The position numbers and the translations under genes are program-made. The notes below the pieces were generated by a model that ran no database searches, was not told where the DNA came from, and was given only the letters and a program-made list of their open reading frames with translations. A stretch of DNA of 15,624 nucleotides from Bdellovibrionales bacterium (GTDB lineage: Bacteria; Bdellovibrionota; Bacteriovoracia; Bacteriovoracales; Bacteriovoracaceae): contig JAHFAA010000024.1 in assembly GCA_023250775.1 (NCBI GenBank), forward strand, positions 1-15,624. Reading direction: 5' to 3'. Shown one piece after another: positions 6,533 to 15,310 of this stretch (its first letter is position 1; each line of letters starts with the position of its first letter).

Positions 6533-8341
6533 TTAGTTTGGAACTTTTGAGGCCTCGGCGAGAAATGGAGTAATCCTTTCTAGGATCGGTGCCCGAATGA
6601 TGCGGTATGTCGGCGTCAGCAGCTGGTTTGGTAGAGTGAATTCGAAGGGACTTATTAGATAGAGAGTGATTTTTTCACTTCTACCTAACTTTTGGTTGGC
6701 GTTTTTAATATTAGATAAGATTTCTTGCCGGGTGATTTGATGGTTAACCATATCAGCAAAATCTTCCGGACACTTTTCATGATGTCGAGCGAAAAGCATG
6801 GCAATGCGGACCGGATCGACTCCGATAACGGCAAGGATTTGCGTCTGCTCGATTGTCACCAAAGCATGGGAAATATAGCGCTCCTCTTCAAGGAAGGCCT
6901 CTATCTTGTGGGGGTAAATTTTCCGATTATCGGCCGTAGTGAGAAAATTCTTTTTGCGATCAATAAATTTTAGAAAACCTTGAGGGGTAACCTCCCCAAT
7001 ATCACCAGTTTTTAGGCTGGACCTGTCACCACTGCCATCATCACTATGCTTATAATAGCCGCTAAACAATGAGTTTGACTTGAGAACGATTTCGCCTTCA
7101 GCGGAAAGAGTGACAAGATTATTTTTGATCGGTAAGCCGATAGTGCCGGCGATTTGTTTGTAAGGAGGGTTAATAATACAAAGACCGGTAGTTTCAGTAA
7201 GTCCGTAACCTTCGAGAACGATAATGTTGCAGTTTCTTAACAGTTTATAAACCTCCGTGGAAAGATGACCACCGACTGAAATTACAATTCTTAATTTTCC
7301 ACCGAGGAATTCAATAATTTTTTTAAAAATTATTTTTTGGGCCATATTTTGTTTAACTATTTCGAATGAAGTTGGAGACAATTCATTGTCGATTTTAGAA
7401 AAGTAAAGATCAGCGGATAGGCTAGACCAATTAAGGATATTTTTTGCGAAAATACTTTTGTTCATGAAAAAAATCTTTCTCATAGTGTAATAAAGCATTT
7501 TCAATATTTTTGGAAATCCAATAATAATGGTGGGAGAAGCAGCTTTTAGTTGATTGTGAAGATTATAAAGATTTGAGCAAAAAATAGTTTCATTATAAAA
7601 AACCAGGTGCATGAGGGAATTAATACGCCCGATCATATGTGAAAGTGGCATAATAACCAAGGTCCGGTCATTTTTACTTAAGGCCGTCATAAAGGTACTT
7701 TCAAGATTTTGTAAAACATTGATGACGGCGCGATGAGAAATCATGACAAATTTTTGCCCCTCAGTGCTTCCAGATGTGGCCACAATTGTGGCGATATCTT
7801 CGGGACCAATTTGTGAAGCTCGAGTTTGTAGTGCAGGCAAGTCGGACTTTGCTAAAGATTGTCCCAGTAGAATAAGGTCACTATATTTAATATGCTGAAT
7901 CTGAAGCGGAATATTTTTAATATTTCCTTCATCAAGAGTGACAATGAATTTTAATTTAGTTTTTTGAAATAATTCATAGTAGTCAGCGAAAATATCGAGA
8001 TTTTCAACAAAGACACCTTCGCATTCAGTATAGGTGAGCTGCTGACAAAATTCTTGAATCGTAAGGTCTCTGTAAAACGGGACAGAAATAGCACCCGTGA
8101 CCATAATACTCAAATCAATAATGTGCCAGTGTGTGCTGTTGGGTAAGTAGATCCCAAATTTTGTTTTTTTCTTGATCCCAATGTTGATCAGTGCCAAAGA
8201 TACTGATTCAATTTTTGCCTTGTAATTGGAGGCCGAAAGTAAATTCACGCCTCCTTGTTCAATGCTACCGATAAGACTGCGATTGTCTGTATTGCTAATA
8301 AAGTTTGCGAAAAGTTCGAACAAATTTGAAAATTTATCCAT
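6533..8341 (-). CDS. Divergent long-chain acyl-CoA synthetase-like (AMP-binding) protein
   Basis: 602 residues with the ANL (adenylate-forming) fold, closest in layout to long-chain fatty acyl-CoA ligases. These convert a fatty acid plus ATP to acyl-AMP and then acyl-CoA. Recognisable motifs are GYGLTETTG (378-386), TGD (445-447) and DRKKN (461-465). NRKIYP with IEAFLEEE (472-485) corresponds to the G-K-x-I-x-P-x-x-IE region of the family. Two motifs are altered. The phosphate-binding loop reads TSGSTEGQK (189-197) where TSGTTGxPK is usual. The C-terminal LTPTYR (575-580) has Arg-Ile-Ile-Arg where the long-chain family normally has LTPTLK followed by Lys-Arg, so the expected catalytic lysine is not seen. 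No strong Shine-Dalgarno precedes ATG 8341. Substrate unknown; activity may be altered or lost. The gene stands alone between rpoZ and a region with no firm gene. Confidence 0.85.
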   Translation of the reverse strand: MDKFSNLFELFANFISNTDNRSLIGSIEQGGVNLLSASNYKAKIESVSLALINIGIKKKTKFGIYLPNSTHWHIIDLSIMVTGAISVPFYRDLTIQEFCQQLTYTECEGVFVENLDIFADYYELFQKTKLKFIVTLDEGNIKNIPLQIQHIKYSDLILLGQSLAKSDLPALQTRASQIGPEDIATIVATSGSTEGQKFVMISHRAVINVLQNLESTFMTALSKNDRTLVIMPLSHMIGRINSLMHLVFYNETIFCSNLYNLHNQLKAASPTIIIGFPKILKMLYYTMRKIFFMNKSIFAKNILNWSSLSADLYFSKIDNELSPTSFEIVKQNMAQKIIFKKIIEFLGGKLRIVISVGGHLSTEVYKLLRNCNIIVLEGYGLTETTGLCIINPPYKQIAGTIGLPIKNNLVTLSAEGEIVLKSNSLFSGYYKHSDDGSGDRSSLKTGDIGEVTPQGFLKFIDRKKNFLTTADNRKIYPHKIEAFLEEERYISHALVTIEQTQILAVIGVDPVRIAMLFARHHEKCPEDFADMVNHQITRQEILSNIKNANQKLGRSEKITLYLISPFEFTLPNQLLTPTYRIIRAPILERITPFLAEASKVPN

Positions 8342-8388
8342 AGATGACCAACAAAGACAACTTCTGATTCAGACGCATTTTTCAAACA

Positions 8389-8691
8389 ATGATGTTAAAG
8401 ACTTACAGTTGTTGTATCAGAAGCTTTCTTGCACATTCATTCTACATGGACTTGTTCATTATTGGAAAATTTATTGGAACAGAAACAAATTTAGGCCAGC
8501 AATATCTCAGGTTTGTCGTCAAAAATTGGCTGATCGGAATGTGGATAGAGGAGGCCTCAGTCAAAGTAAAATTTGATCATGACGCTCAAGACTTTGCGCA
8601 GGGTAGTTTTTATTTACTCAAAAGCACGCCAATAGCATATCGAGATCGGAAAATATTTATCGAATTGAAATCGATACGAGGTCCGCTCTAA
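8389..8691 (+). CDS. Possible small or frameshifted hypothetical gene
   Basis: An open frame of 100 residues on the plus strand in an otherwise gene-free interval (8342-8687). Its second half looks like genuine coding sequence: codons often begin with G, and the product (from about GKFIGTETNLG through KVKFDHDAQD to the end) alternates hydrophobic and polar residues like a small beta-rich protein. Its stop overlaps the next minus-strand gene's stop by 4 bases (CTAA), the same arrangement as lon/rpoZ. Against it, no Shine-Dalgarno precedes ATG 8389 or ATG 8446. The first 20 residues look poor, and the alternative frame from about 8343 to 8445 looks more protein-like, as if a frameshift separates two parts of one gene. 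I recognise no family. It may be a small gene starting near 8446, a decayed gene, or chance. Confidence 0.35.
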   Translation: MMLKTYSCCIRSFLAHSFYMDLFIIGKFIGTETNLGQQYLRFVVKNWLIGMWIEEASVKVKFDHDAQDFAQGSFYLLKSTPIAYRDRKIFIELKSIRGPL

Positions 8692-9080
8692 TTTTTGCCG
8701 ACATCAACCTTGACGTTATCGCCAATCATGAAGTCATCTATTTCAAAGATTGGGTATTCATTGCCAGACAAAAAGTCTTCTTTCTGGGTAATTGCAGCAG
8801 TGTCTTCAACATGCAGAACTTTCAGCCGACCGATTTTAACATTAAAGTTAAAGCGGGTTTTCCCTTCGTAAGGATCAAGCCGTGAGATGATGCGATAAAC
8901 ATTAAGCACAGTGCCTTCGCGCACACCTTGCTGTCCGCCAATATTGACGTAATAGTTTTTCTTTCCAGGAGTATGGTTATCATCGAGCGTAATGTCCTGA
9001 GCAATACTAAAGATAATGTAATCTTTAGAGAACAGAATAGACGGCACCAATAAGACAACCAGTAAGAGAGTAATTTTCAT
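8688..9080 (-). CDS. Small exported protein, FlgT C-terminal-like
   Basis: 130 residues. A signal peptide (about 1-18, ending ILFSK) precedes a single small beta domain. The segment YVNIGGQQGVREGTVLNVYR (about 44-63) followed by IGRLKVLHV (about 83-91) fits the pattern G-x-x-x-GV-x-x-G-x-x-x-x-V-Y-R then G-x-hydrophobic. That pattern is found in the C-terminal domain of FlgT and in related envelope proteins. The exact family cannot be fixed by eye, and no flagellar gene is nearby. ATG 9080 is well supported by GAGAGG (complement of 9086-9091), 5 bases upstream. The gene lies 120 bases downstream of the peptide-binding lipoprotein on the same strand and may be cotranscribed with it. The gap holds only a 6-bp AT-rich dyad. 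Confidence 0.75.
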   Translation of the reverse strand: MKITLLLVVLLVPSILFSKDYIIFSIAQDITLDDNHTPGKKNYYVNIGGQQGVREGTVLNVYRIISRLDPYEGKTRFNFNVKIGRLKVLHVEDTAAITQKEDFLSGNEYPIFEIDDFMIGDNVKVDVGKN

Positions 9081-9170
9081 GCAGGCCTCTCACCAAGGGG
9101 TTTCCAGTCCTATCGGAGTGCTTACAACACCTGATTAATTCGGCCCACTGAATCTTAAATTGAGAGGCAA

Positions 9171-9185
9171 AAGATGCATCATCTT
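9171..9185 (-). other. Short dyad between the lipoprotein and the FlgT-like gene
   Basis: AAGATG (9171-9176) and CATCTT (9180-9185) form a perfect 6-bp inverted repeat around 3 bases. On the minus strand it starts 15 bases after the lipoprotein stop and runs into TTTT. The stem is short and AT-rich, so it is at best a weak terminator; it could equally be a binding site or chance. Confidence 0.25.
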
Positions 9186-9200
9186 GGTAAAAGTCAGACT

Positions 9201-10940
9201 CTATTGGTCGGACAGGCGCAAATATTTCATATAGTTACTCACTAAGTCGGAGTAACGATAATTTCTTAGACGCCCGTGGTACAGAATGTAATTGCGAGCA
9301 TAATACTGCATGATCCAAGGCAAATCGCGGTTGATAATTTCTTCCATGCGAACCATCAATGCGAATTTTTCCGCCCCATCGTTCATGCTTTTGACTTTCT
9401 CAAAAAGGGTATCGAATTCTTTATTATTATAATATGTGCTGTTGGGGCCTGGTGGATGATTTTTGGAGATTAGTAGCTGAAGTGCATTCTCGGCATCTGG
9501 GTAATCCATGGCCCAGCCGTCTTGCCAGAATTGCAGTTTTCCGGTTCGTGCTTTGTTTAAAAAACCTGGGAAAGTATTAAGAACAACATCAACTCGAATT
9601 ACAATTTTTTCCAATTCACCTTTTATAAATTCGGCCTGCTGGCGATTTGTGGCCGAGTTGTCGCGTACATCGTAAGTGATGACGGGTAGACCTTTTCCTT
9701 CAGGAAAACCGGCCTGTTTTAAAAATTGTTTTGCCTTCTCTACATTATATTCATAGGGAAGCTGTGAGGATGGGTTGTAGCCAGGAATCCCAGGAGGATA
9801 AATGGAATTTGCCTTTTGGCCGATATTGTTCGTAAAAACTTTTATATAACGATCAATATCAACTGCATGAGCAATTGCTTTTCTTAAATTTAAATTTTTT
9901 CCTAATAGCGGATCGGTAAAGTTGAAAGAAAGCCACCAATAGGTTTTAGTGGGAGCGATTTCCAGTTCAATTTTGTCTTTGATCAGTTCTTGATTTAGCT
10001 GCCCACTTGGATCAATGGCGCTGTCATAATTGTCTTTTGGAATCACTAAAAAATCGACTTTCTTGGCACGAAAGTTAAGCCATCGTGTCTGTGCCTCTTT
10101 CATGATCTGAAAATTTATGCCGTCAAGAAAAGGCAGTTTCTTTCCAGCATCTTGAAGCAATTTATTTTCATTGGCGTAGCGATCGCCCTGATTGGGATAA
10201 TTGCTGTCATGATAGGCCGGAAATTTTTTCATTTTCAAATTTCCAAGCTTCACCCAAGACTCAAGATAAAAGGGACCTGTTCCAATAATGACATCATCAA
10301 GCATGTTTTTGTAATGTTCCACTGATTCCATTGGGATCGGCGAAACGAAACTCATCGCCAACACATAAAGTAGTTGGGGATATGGCTCTAGTAATTCAAT
10401 GACAAGAGTGTTGTCATCAGGGGTTTGCAGGCCTTCGATGGAAAGTGTTTTGAATTTTTCAAAATCGTTTCCGGCATCTTTGACGAATGTATCAAGGCCT
10501 TTGATTTTATTTTCAAAAAGCCACCAGCCATTACTATGCGTTGGAACAAACGCCAGACGTTTAATTTCGGTAACAAAATCTTGTGCTTTAACAAAACGTG
10601 GGACGCCTTTAAATGAAGGATCATTGTGGTACTGGACATGCGGTTTAATCTTTATAGTGTAGCGCAGACCACTTTTATCAACTTGTGGCATGCCGTCAGC
10701 CAGGAGTGGTAAAAGGACGTAAGGTCTTTTGAGATAATGATATTCATAAAGTTGCTCATAGCCTTGATAGACAACCGAGCCGGAAATGGTGTCATAGGAT
10801 CTCGCAGGGTCAAGAGTCGAAATCTCAGAGGAGAGAGGGACTTGCAAAATGTTACTTGTCGCTGTTTGATCCATTCGTCGGCAGGCCGAGAATCCAGCAA
10901 AGGTGAAAATCACGATTATGGCAAAGCTAAAAATCTTCAT
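9201..10940 (-). CDS. Peptide ABC transporter substrate-binding lipoprotein (family 5)
   Basis: Solute-binding protein of the OppA/DppA type (SBP_bac_5), which captures oligopeptides or similar ligands for an ABC importer. 579 residues. The N-terminus is a lipoprotein signal peptide ending GFSAC with lipidated Cys20; Phe at -3 is a less common lipobox residue. The family opening EISTLDPARSYD is present at about 39-50, with YQGYEQLYEY shortly after. Downstream segments match the fold: GTGPFYLESW in the middle, LNLRKAIAHAVDIDRYI in the second half, and LQFWQDGWAMDYPDAENAL near the C-terminus. Start ATG 10940 has AAAGGG 7 bases upstream. It begins 11 bases after the alaS stop, so it is probably cotranscribed with alaS. 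No permease or ATPase genes are in the window, so it is an orphan component that must work with a transporter encoded elsewhere. Confidence 0.93.
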   Translation of the reverse strand: MKIFSFAIIVIFTFAGFSACRRMDQTATSNILQVPLSSEISTLDPARSYDTISGSVVYQGYEQLYEYHYLKRPYVLLPLLADGMPQVDKSGLRYTIKIKPHVQYHNDPSFKGVPRFVKAQDFVTEIKRLAFVPTHSNGWWLFENKIKGLDTFVKDAGNDFEKFKTLSIEGLQTPDDNTLVIELLEPYPQLLYVLAMSFVSPIPMESVEHYKNMLDDVIIGTGPFYLESWVKLGNLKMKKFPAYHDSNYPNQGDRYANENKLLQDAGKKLPFLDGINFQIMKEAQTRWLNFRAKKVDFLVIPKDNYDSAIDPSGQLNQELIKDKIELEIAPTKTYWWLSFNFTDPLLGKNLNLRKAIAHAVDIDRYIKVFTNNIGQKANSIYPPGIPGYNPSSQLPYEYNVEKAKQFLKQAGFPEGKGLPVITYDVRDNSATNRQQAEFIKGELEKIVIRVDVVLNTFPGFLNKARTGKLQFWQDGWAMDYPDAENALQLLISKNHPPGPNSTYYNNKEFDTLFEKVKSMNDGAEKFALMVRMEEIINRDLPWIMQYYARNYILYHGRLRNYRYSDLVSNYMKYLRLSDQ

Positions 10941-10951
10941 CTCGATGCCCT

Positions 10952-13555
10952 TTATTTTTTTAGAATCATTCTAATTTGTTCAAAAAATGTGCTCAGCTTG
11001 GAAGCTTCACCCGATCCTTGCGCCATATCTGGTCGTCCGCCGCCTTTTCCATTTAGATGATGAATTTGTTCTTTTAGAACATTACCACAGTGGAAAGTGG
11101 GAGAGGGCTTAGCAGTTCTAAGAAGGATGTTGGCATTGTTATTCTGTCGGCTTGCCAAAACAGCAATGCCATTTGGGAAATTGGAGACAAAGTCATCAGA
11201 AAATTTTCGAAGATCAATATCAGCGGGCAATTCTGTTATCAAAACATCATATGCGCCGATTTTCTCCACTTTTTCGTAGAGAGCTTTTCCCTTAAGGGCG
11301 GTAAGAGAATCGTCCAATCTTTGTTTTTCTTTTCTTAATTCCCGGTTTTCTGAAAGTAGGGCATCTATTTTTGTGATGGCCTTTTCTTCTACGTCAACAA
11401 GCAGGCCCTCGACTTTTGCGAAGAAATCAGAGCGACGATAAAGGCGTTCGATTGCTTTTTCGGAGGTGAGACCTTCAATTCTCCTTACGCCAGCACTTAG
11501 AGAACCTTCTGAAACGATAGTGAAAAGTCCAATTTCGGAAGTATTGTGAACGTGTGTGCCACCACAAAGCTCAGTGGAAAAATTGCCAATTTCTAAGACG
11601 CGAACCTGAGCGCCATATTTTTCGCCAAATAAGGCAGTGGCACCGCGTTTGATGGCCTGTTCTTTTTCAACGATGCTCGAGGCTACGGCAAGATGTTGAT
11701 TAATTTTCTCGTTCACAATGCGTTCAACTTCCCGAAGTTCTTCTTTGCTCAGACCCTGAGGGTGAGTAAAGTCAAACCTTAGACGATCAGGTGAGACCAT
11801 TGAGCCGGCCTGTTTTATATGGGTGCCGAGTACGGAAGTTAAGGCGGCTTGGAGAAGATGGGTGGCAGAATGATTTCGTTCAGTCAGCGCACGTTTTTTT
11901 TCATCAATTTTTAAGTGATAGGTTTTACCTTCTTGTAGGGCATCAGCGTCCTTGGAAAAATGTACGAACAGTCCTTCCACTGGTTTATTCGTGTCAAAAA
12001 CGGTCGCAATAGTATGGCCTTCGTCGAGGATTGATCCGGTGTCACCAACTTGACCGCCACTCTCGGCGTAAAAGGTTGTCTGATCAAAGATGAGAGCACT
12101 AAAGTCACCTAGATCAATCTTGCTTAAAAGTTTTGCGTCACAATCATGTTTTTTGTAGCCAAGAAATTCAGTCTTTCCAAATTTTTCTTGCGCCTTAAAG
12201 AAGATAGATTTATCAACGCTTCCGGTTGTTTTCCATGATTTTTTAGAATCTTCGCGGCGCAATTTCATGAGGCGATCAAATTGGGAAATATCAACAGTCA
12301 GGCCCTTGTCACGCAGAATTGCCTGCGTGAGATCGAGCGGAAAGCCATAGCTATCGTAGAGCATGAAGGCGTCATCGCCTTTTAGAGTTGGGTTTGATTT
12401 AGGATTAAGCTTCTCTCTGGAAATGGCTTCGGTGAGATATTTAATTCCGGTATCGAGAGTTTCAATAAATTTCTTTTCTTCGATCTCAAGCATTTTTTCG
12501 GCCAAGGAGAGATTGGCGGCATTTTGAGAATATTCTTCGCCCAAAATATCAAAAACACTTTTAGCCAATTTGTGAAAAGAAACCTTTGGGGCCTGTAATT
12601 CACTTAGATGTCGAATAGCACGGCGAATGATTCTCCTAAGAACATAACCACGTCCTTCATTGGAAGGAATAACACCGTCAGTGATAAGCATGGTTGATGC
12701 ACGAATGTGATCAGCGACGACTCGGAAATTTGTTTGATATTTAGGGTCAGCGTAGGACTTACCGGAAATTTTTTCTAATTCCTTCATGATGGGCGTGAAA
12801 CAGTCTGAATCATAATTCCAGTATTTCCCTTGCATGATGGCGGCAATGCGCTCTAGTCCGGCACCTGTATCAATTGATGGCTTAGGCAGTGGATTTATAC
12901 CGGCAGCACTTTTTTCAAATTGCATGAAAACGAGGTTCCAAATTTCTACATAGCGTTGGTCATCATCGAGAAGATCTTGACCGGGACCTGGTTTAAAATT
13001 TGGAATTCCATATTTTTCACCATGGTCGTAAAAAATTTCGCTGCACGGGCCGCAAGGCCCAAACTCGCCCATTTCCCAAAAATTGGTACTATTGTCTTTC
13101 TTAAAGATACGATCGAGTGGGATCCCCATTTTTTTGTGCCAAATTTGCAGGGCCTCGTCATCATCTTTGTGGACTGTAATAAAAAGTTTTTCTTTGGGAA
13201 GATACAAAGATTTTGTGAGAAATTCCCAAGCGTATGCAATGGCATCATTTTTAAAATAATCACCGAAAGAAAAGTTGCCCAACATTTCAAAAAAAGTATG
13301 GTGACGGGCGGTGAATCCAACATTTTCAAGATCATTATGTTTGCCGCCGGCACGTACGCATTTTTGGATCGTGACAGCGCGACGATGAGCAGGGATTGCT
13401 CTTCCGGTAAAATAATCTTTGAACTGGTTCATGCCAGCATTGGCAAAGAGAAGAGTAGGATCATTTTCTGGAATAAGAGAACTGGAGGAAATTTTTCGAT
13501 GATCGTGGGAGACAAATAAATTAGAAAATTGCTTACGAATTTCTTTTGCTTGCAT
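10952..13555 (-). CDS. alaS: Alanyl-tRNA synthetase
   Basis: Charges tRNA-Ala with alanine in the cytoplasm. 867 residues, the normal bacterial length. The class II catalytic core begins with EIRKQFSNLF and includes LLFANAGMNQF (about 35-45), the class II motif 2 region ENVGFTARHHTFFEMLGNFS (77-96) and GAGLERI (231-237). The editing domain carries its four metal-binding residues: His562 and His566 (HSATH) and Cys664 and His668 (CGGTH). The C-Ala domain ends with GGGRPDMAQG (838-847), so mischarge editing and tRNA binding should be intact. No strong Shine-Dalgarno is seen before ATG 13555 (GGA about 8 bases upstream). It lies 59 bases after recX and 11 bases before the peptide-binding lipoprotein. 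TATTAT in the recX-alaS gap could be a -10 box but lacks a convincing -35. Confidence 0.97.
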   Translation of the reverse strand: MQAKEIRKQFSNLFVSHDHRKISSSSLIPENDPTLLFANAGMNQFKDYFTGRAIPAHRRAVTIQKCVRAGGKHNDLENVGFTARHHTFFEMLGNFSFGDYFKNDAIAYAWEFLTKSLYLPKEKLFITVHKDDDEALQIWHKKMGIPLDRIFKKDNSTNFWEMGEFGPCGPCSEIFYDHGEKYGIPNFKPGPGQDLLDDDQRYVEIWNLVFMQFEKSAAGINPLPKPSIDTGAGLERIAAIMQGKYWNYDSDCFTPIMKELEKISGKSYADPKYQTNFRVVADHIRASTMLITDGVIPSNEGRGYVLRRIIRRAIRHLSELQAPKVSFHKLAKSVFDILGEEYSQNAANLSLAEKMLEIEEKKFIETLDTGIKYLTEAISREKLNPKSNPTLKGDDAFMLYDSYGFPLDLTQAILRDKGLTVDISQFDRLMKLRREDSKKSWKTTGSVDKSIFFKAQEKFGKTEFLGYKKHDCDAKLLSKIDLGDFSALIFDQTTFYAESGGQVGDTGSILDEGHTIATVFDTNKPVEGLFVHFSKDADALQEGKTYHLKIDEKKRALTERNHSATHLLQAALTSVLGTHIKQAGSMVSPDRLRFDFTHPQGLSKEELREVERIVNEKINQHLAVASSIVEKEQAIKRGATALFGEKYGAQVRVLEIGNFSTELCGGTHVHNTSEIGLFTIVSEGSLSAGVRRIEGLTSEKAIERLYRRSDFFAKVEGLLVDVEEKAITKIDALLSENRELRKEKQRLDDSLTALKGKALYEKVEKIGAYDVLITELPADIDLRKFSDDFVSNFPNGIAVLASRQNNNANILLRTAKPSPTFHCGNVLKEQIHHLNGKGGGRPDMAQGSGEASKLSTFFEQIRMILKK

Positions 13556-13614
13556 AAATTAATCCAAAAATAATACGCCCCGTGAATGCCAGTACATAAT
13601 ATATCGAGAAGTAT

Positions 13615-14178
13615 CTAGTTGGAACCGTCAATCTGCTTGGAATTCCAAAGTTGACGCAGTGAGCTTTTGTAAAGGCTGATCTCGCTCGCTTCGCGGATTA
13701 GGCCCTGGCGAAAAAGGTAAAAGAGAACTTTTCGTTCGAAATCATACCAAGACTGATTTTGCCTCAGATATTTTCTTCCGGCACGTTCGATGGCACCCAT
13801 GATCTGGTCTGTAGAGGAAATTTCCTGGTCGTCAAAAAATTTTCGATACGCGTCCATAGAAAAAACAAGACCCCGTTTTGCAAATTCAATTTCAATGTAA
13901 TGGGGACCTTTTCCTCTTGAAGTATACTTTTTTAAAAGGTTTGCCGCGAGCCTCTCATCATCGAGGTAGCGAAGATGTAATAGGTGTTCAATTACCTCGG
14001 AAATACAGTTTTCGTCGTGCCCTGCACGCATCAGGGCCTGCCTCATGTCATGAACAGAGAAATCGCGTTTTTTAAGAAGTTTTACAGAAAATTTGAGCGT
14101 GTCATTAAACGTGAGCAAGGGAGCAGAATTCTCTGCTTCCTGCCCAAGTTCAATATTCCGCTCGCTCATTTCACTCAT
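13615..14178 (-). CDS. recX: RecA regulatory protein RecX
   Basis: RecX modulates RecA by binding the nucleoprotein filament and limiting its extension. 187 residues. After a 25-residue variable N-terminus it shows the family's repeated three-helix units: LLKKRDFSVHDMRQALMRAG (about 34-53), then EVIEHLLHLRYLDDERLA with the conserved DD, then RGKGPHYIEIEFAKRGL (about 88-104), and a looser third unit to the C-terminus. Its ATG (complement of 14176-14178) overlaps the recA stop TGA by 4 bases (ATGA), so it is translated by coupling to recA; no independent strong Shine-Dalgarno is visible. A second in-frame ATG three codons later is a possible alternative start. Confidence 0.93.
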   Translation of the reverse strand: MSEMSERNIELGQEAENSAPLLTFNDTLKFSVKLLKKRDFSVHDMRQALMRAGHDENCISEVIEHLLHLRYLDDERLAANLLKKYTSRGKGPHYIEIEFAKRGLVFSMDAYRKFFDDQEISSTDQIMGAIERAGRKYLRQNQSWYDFERKVLFYLFRQGLIREASEISLYKSSLRQLWNSKQIDGSN

Positions 14179-15287
14179 TGAACATTTTTCTTCGATTTCT
14201 TAGGGGCATGCGCAGCATCTTCGTCTTCAATTTCCCCAGTGGCTGAATTAACGTTTGCAGGTTTGACTTCATCGATGAGACCGTGTTTCAGGAGCACTTT
14301 CTGACGAATCTCTTCCATGATCAGCGGGTTCTCTTCAAGAAATTTTTTGGAGTTATCCCGTCCCTGACCGATTTTGGAATTATTGTAGGAGAACCAAGCA
14401 CCGGCCTTTTCAATGATGCCGGCCTCGCTTGCCACGTCGACAATGTCGCCACTTTTCGAAATACCTTCGCCATAAATGATGTCGAATTCGACAGACCTAA
14501 ATGGAGGAGCAACTTTATTTTTGACAATTTTTACAGTGGTGCGATTTCCTACAACAGTCTCACCATCTTTAATGGCCGCTGTTCTGCGAATATCCATTCT
14601 GACTGAGGCATAAAATTTTAGCGCATTTCCACCTGTAGTCGTTTCAGGATTTCCAAACATGACGCCGATTTTCATACGTAGTTGATTGATAAAAATAACG
14701 GTGGTGTTTGAACGTGAAATTGAACCTGTTAGCTTGCGTAAAGCTTGCGACATGAGACGGGCCTGAAGACCCATGTGCGAATCTCCCATTTCTCCTTCAA
14801 GTTCTGCCTTGGGAGTTAAGGCGGCAACGGAGTCTACAATGAGAAGATTGACGGCGCCTGAGCGAACCAACATGTCTGCAATTTCTAACGCCTGCTCACC
14901 GCTATCGGGTTGCGAGATGAGAGTATTGGGAACATCAACACCGAGTTTGGCAGCATAGTGAGTATCAAGGGCGTGTTCAGCATCAATGAAGGCAACAGTT
15001 CCACCCTGACGTTGTGCCTCAGCGGCAATATGAAGGGTAAGGGTTGTTTTGCCAGAAGACTCGGGGCCAAAAATTTCAATAACACGACCTTGGGGAATTC
15101 CTCCAATACCAAGAGCTAAATCGAGCCCTAAACAGCCTGTAGAAGTGGCGGGAACCTTTGTTAACGTGGTTCCGTCTAAGCGCATGATGGCGCCTTTTCC
15201 AAATTGTTTTTCGATGGCCGATAATGCAATATCAAGGGCCTTGGATTTATTCTCTGCCGATGGTGCGTCTGTTTGGGGCCGATACAT
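14175..15287 (-). CDS. recA: Recombinase RecA
   Basis: Central homologous recombination ATPase, which forms filaments on single-stranded DNA, catalyses strand exchange and stimulates self-cleavage of LexA-type repressors. 370 residues. Walker A is GPESSGKTT (74-82) and Walker B LLIVDSVAAL (148-157). DNA-binding loop 1 is around EGEMGDSHMGLQARLMSQAL (164-183), and loop 2 around FGNPETTTGGNAL (211-223). The C-terminal domain ends with an acidic stretch (EIEDEDAAH) followed by a lysine-rich tail KKSKKNVQ, a modest extension compared with E. coli. ATG 15287 is firmly placed by AGAGGAG (complement of 15295-15301), 7 bases upstream. It heads a unit with recX (4-base overlap) and probably alaS. A sigma-70-like promoter lies about 175 bases upstream. 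Confidence 0.98.
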   Translation of the reverse strand: MYRPQTDAPSAENKSKALDIALSAIEKQFGKGAIMRLDGTTLTKVPATSTGCLGLDLALGIGGIPQGRVIEIFGPESSGKTTLTLHIAAEAQRQGGTVAFIDAEHALDTHYAAKLGVDVPNTLISQPDSGEQALEIADMLVRSGAVNLLIVDSVAALTPKAELEGEMGDSHMGLQARLMSQALRKLTGSISRSNTTVIFINQLRMKIGVMFGNPETTTGGNALKFYASVRMDIRRTAAIKDGETVVGNRTTVKIVKNKVAPPFRSVEFDIIYGEGISKSGDIVDVASEAGIIEKAGAWFSYNNSKIGQGRDNSKKFLEENPLIMEEIRQKVLLKHGLIDEVKPANVNSATGEIEDEDAAHAPKKSKKNVQ

Positions 15288-15310
15288 TGCTGAACTCCTC
15301 TGTAATAGTT

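Noticed and set aside
12920..13519. 199-residue open frame on the plus strand opposite alaS
   Set aside because: It lies entirely antisense to the conserved catalytic core of alaS and has no Shine-Dalgarno or family resemblance; it is a shadow of the coding strand.
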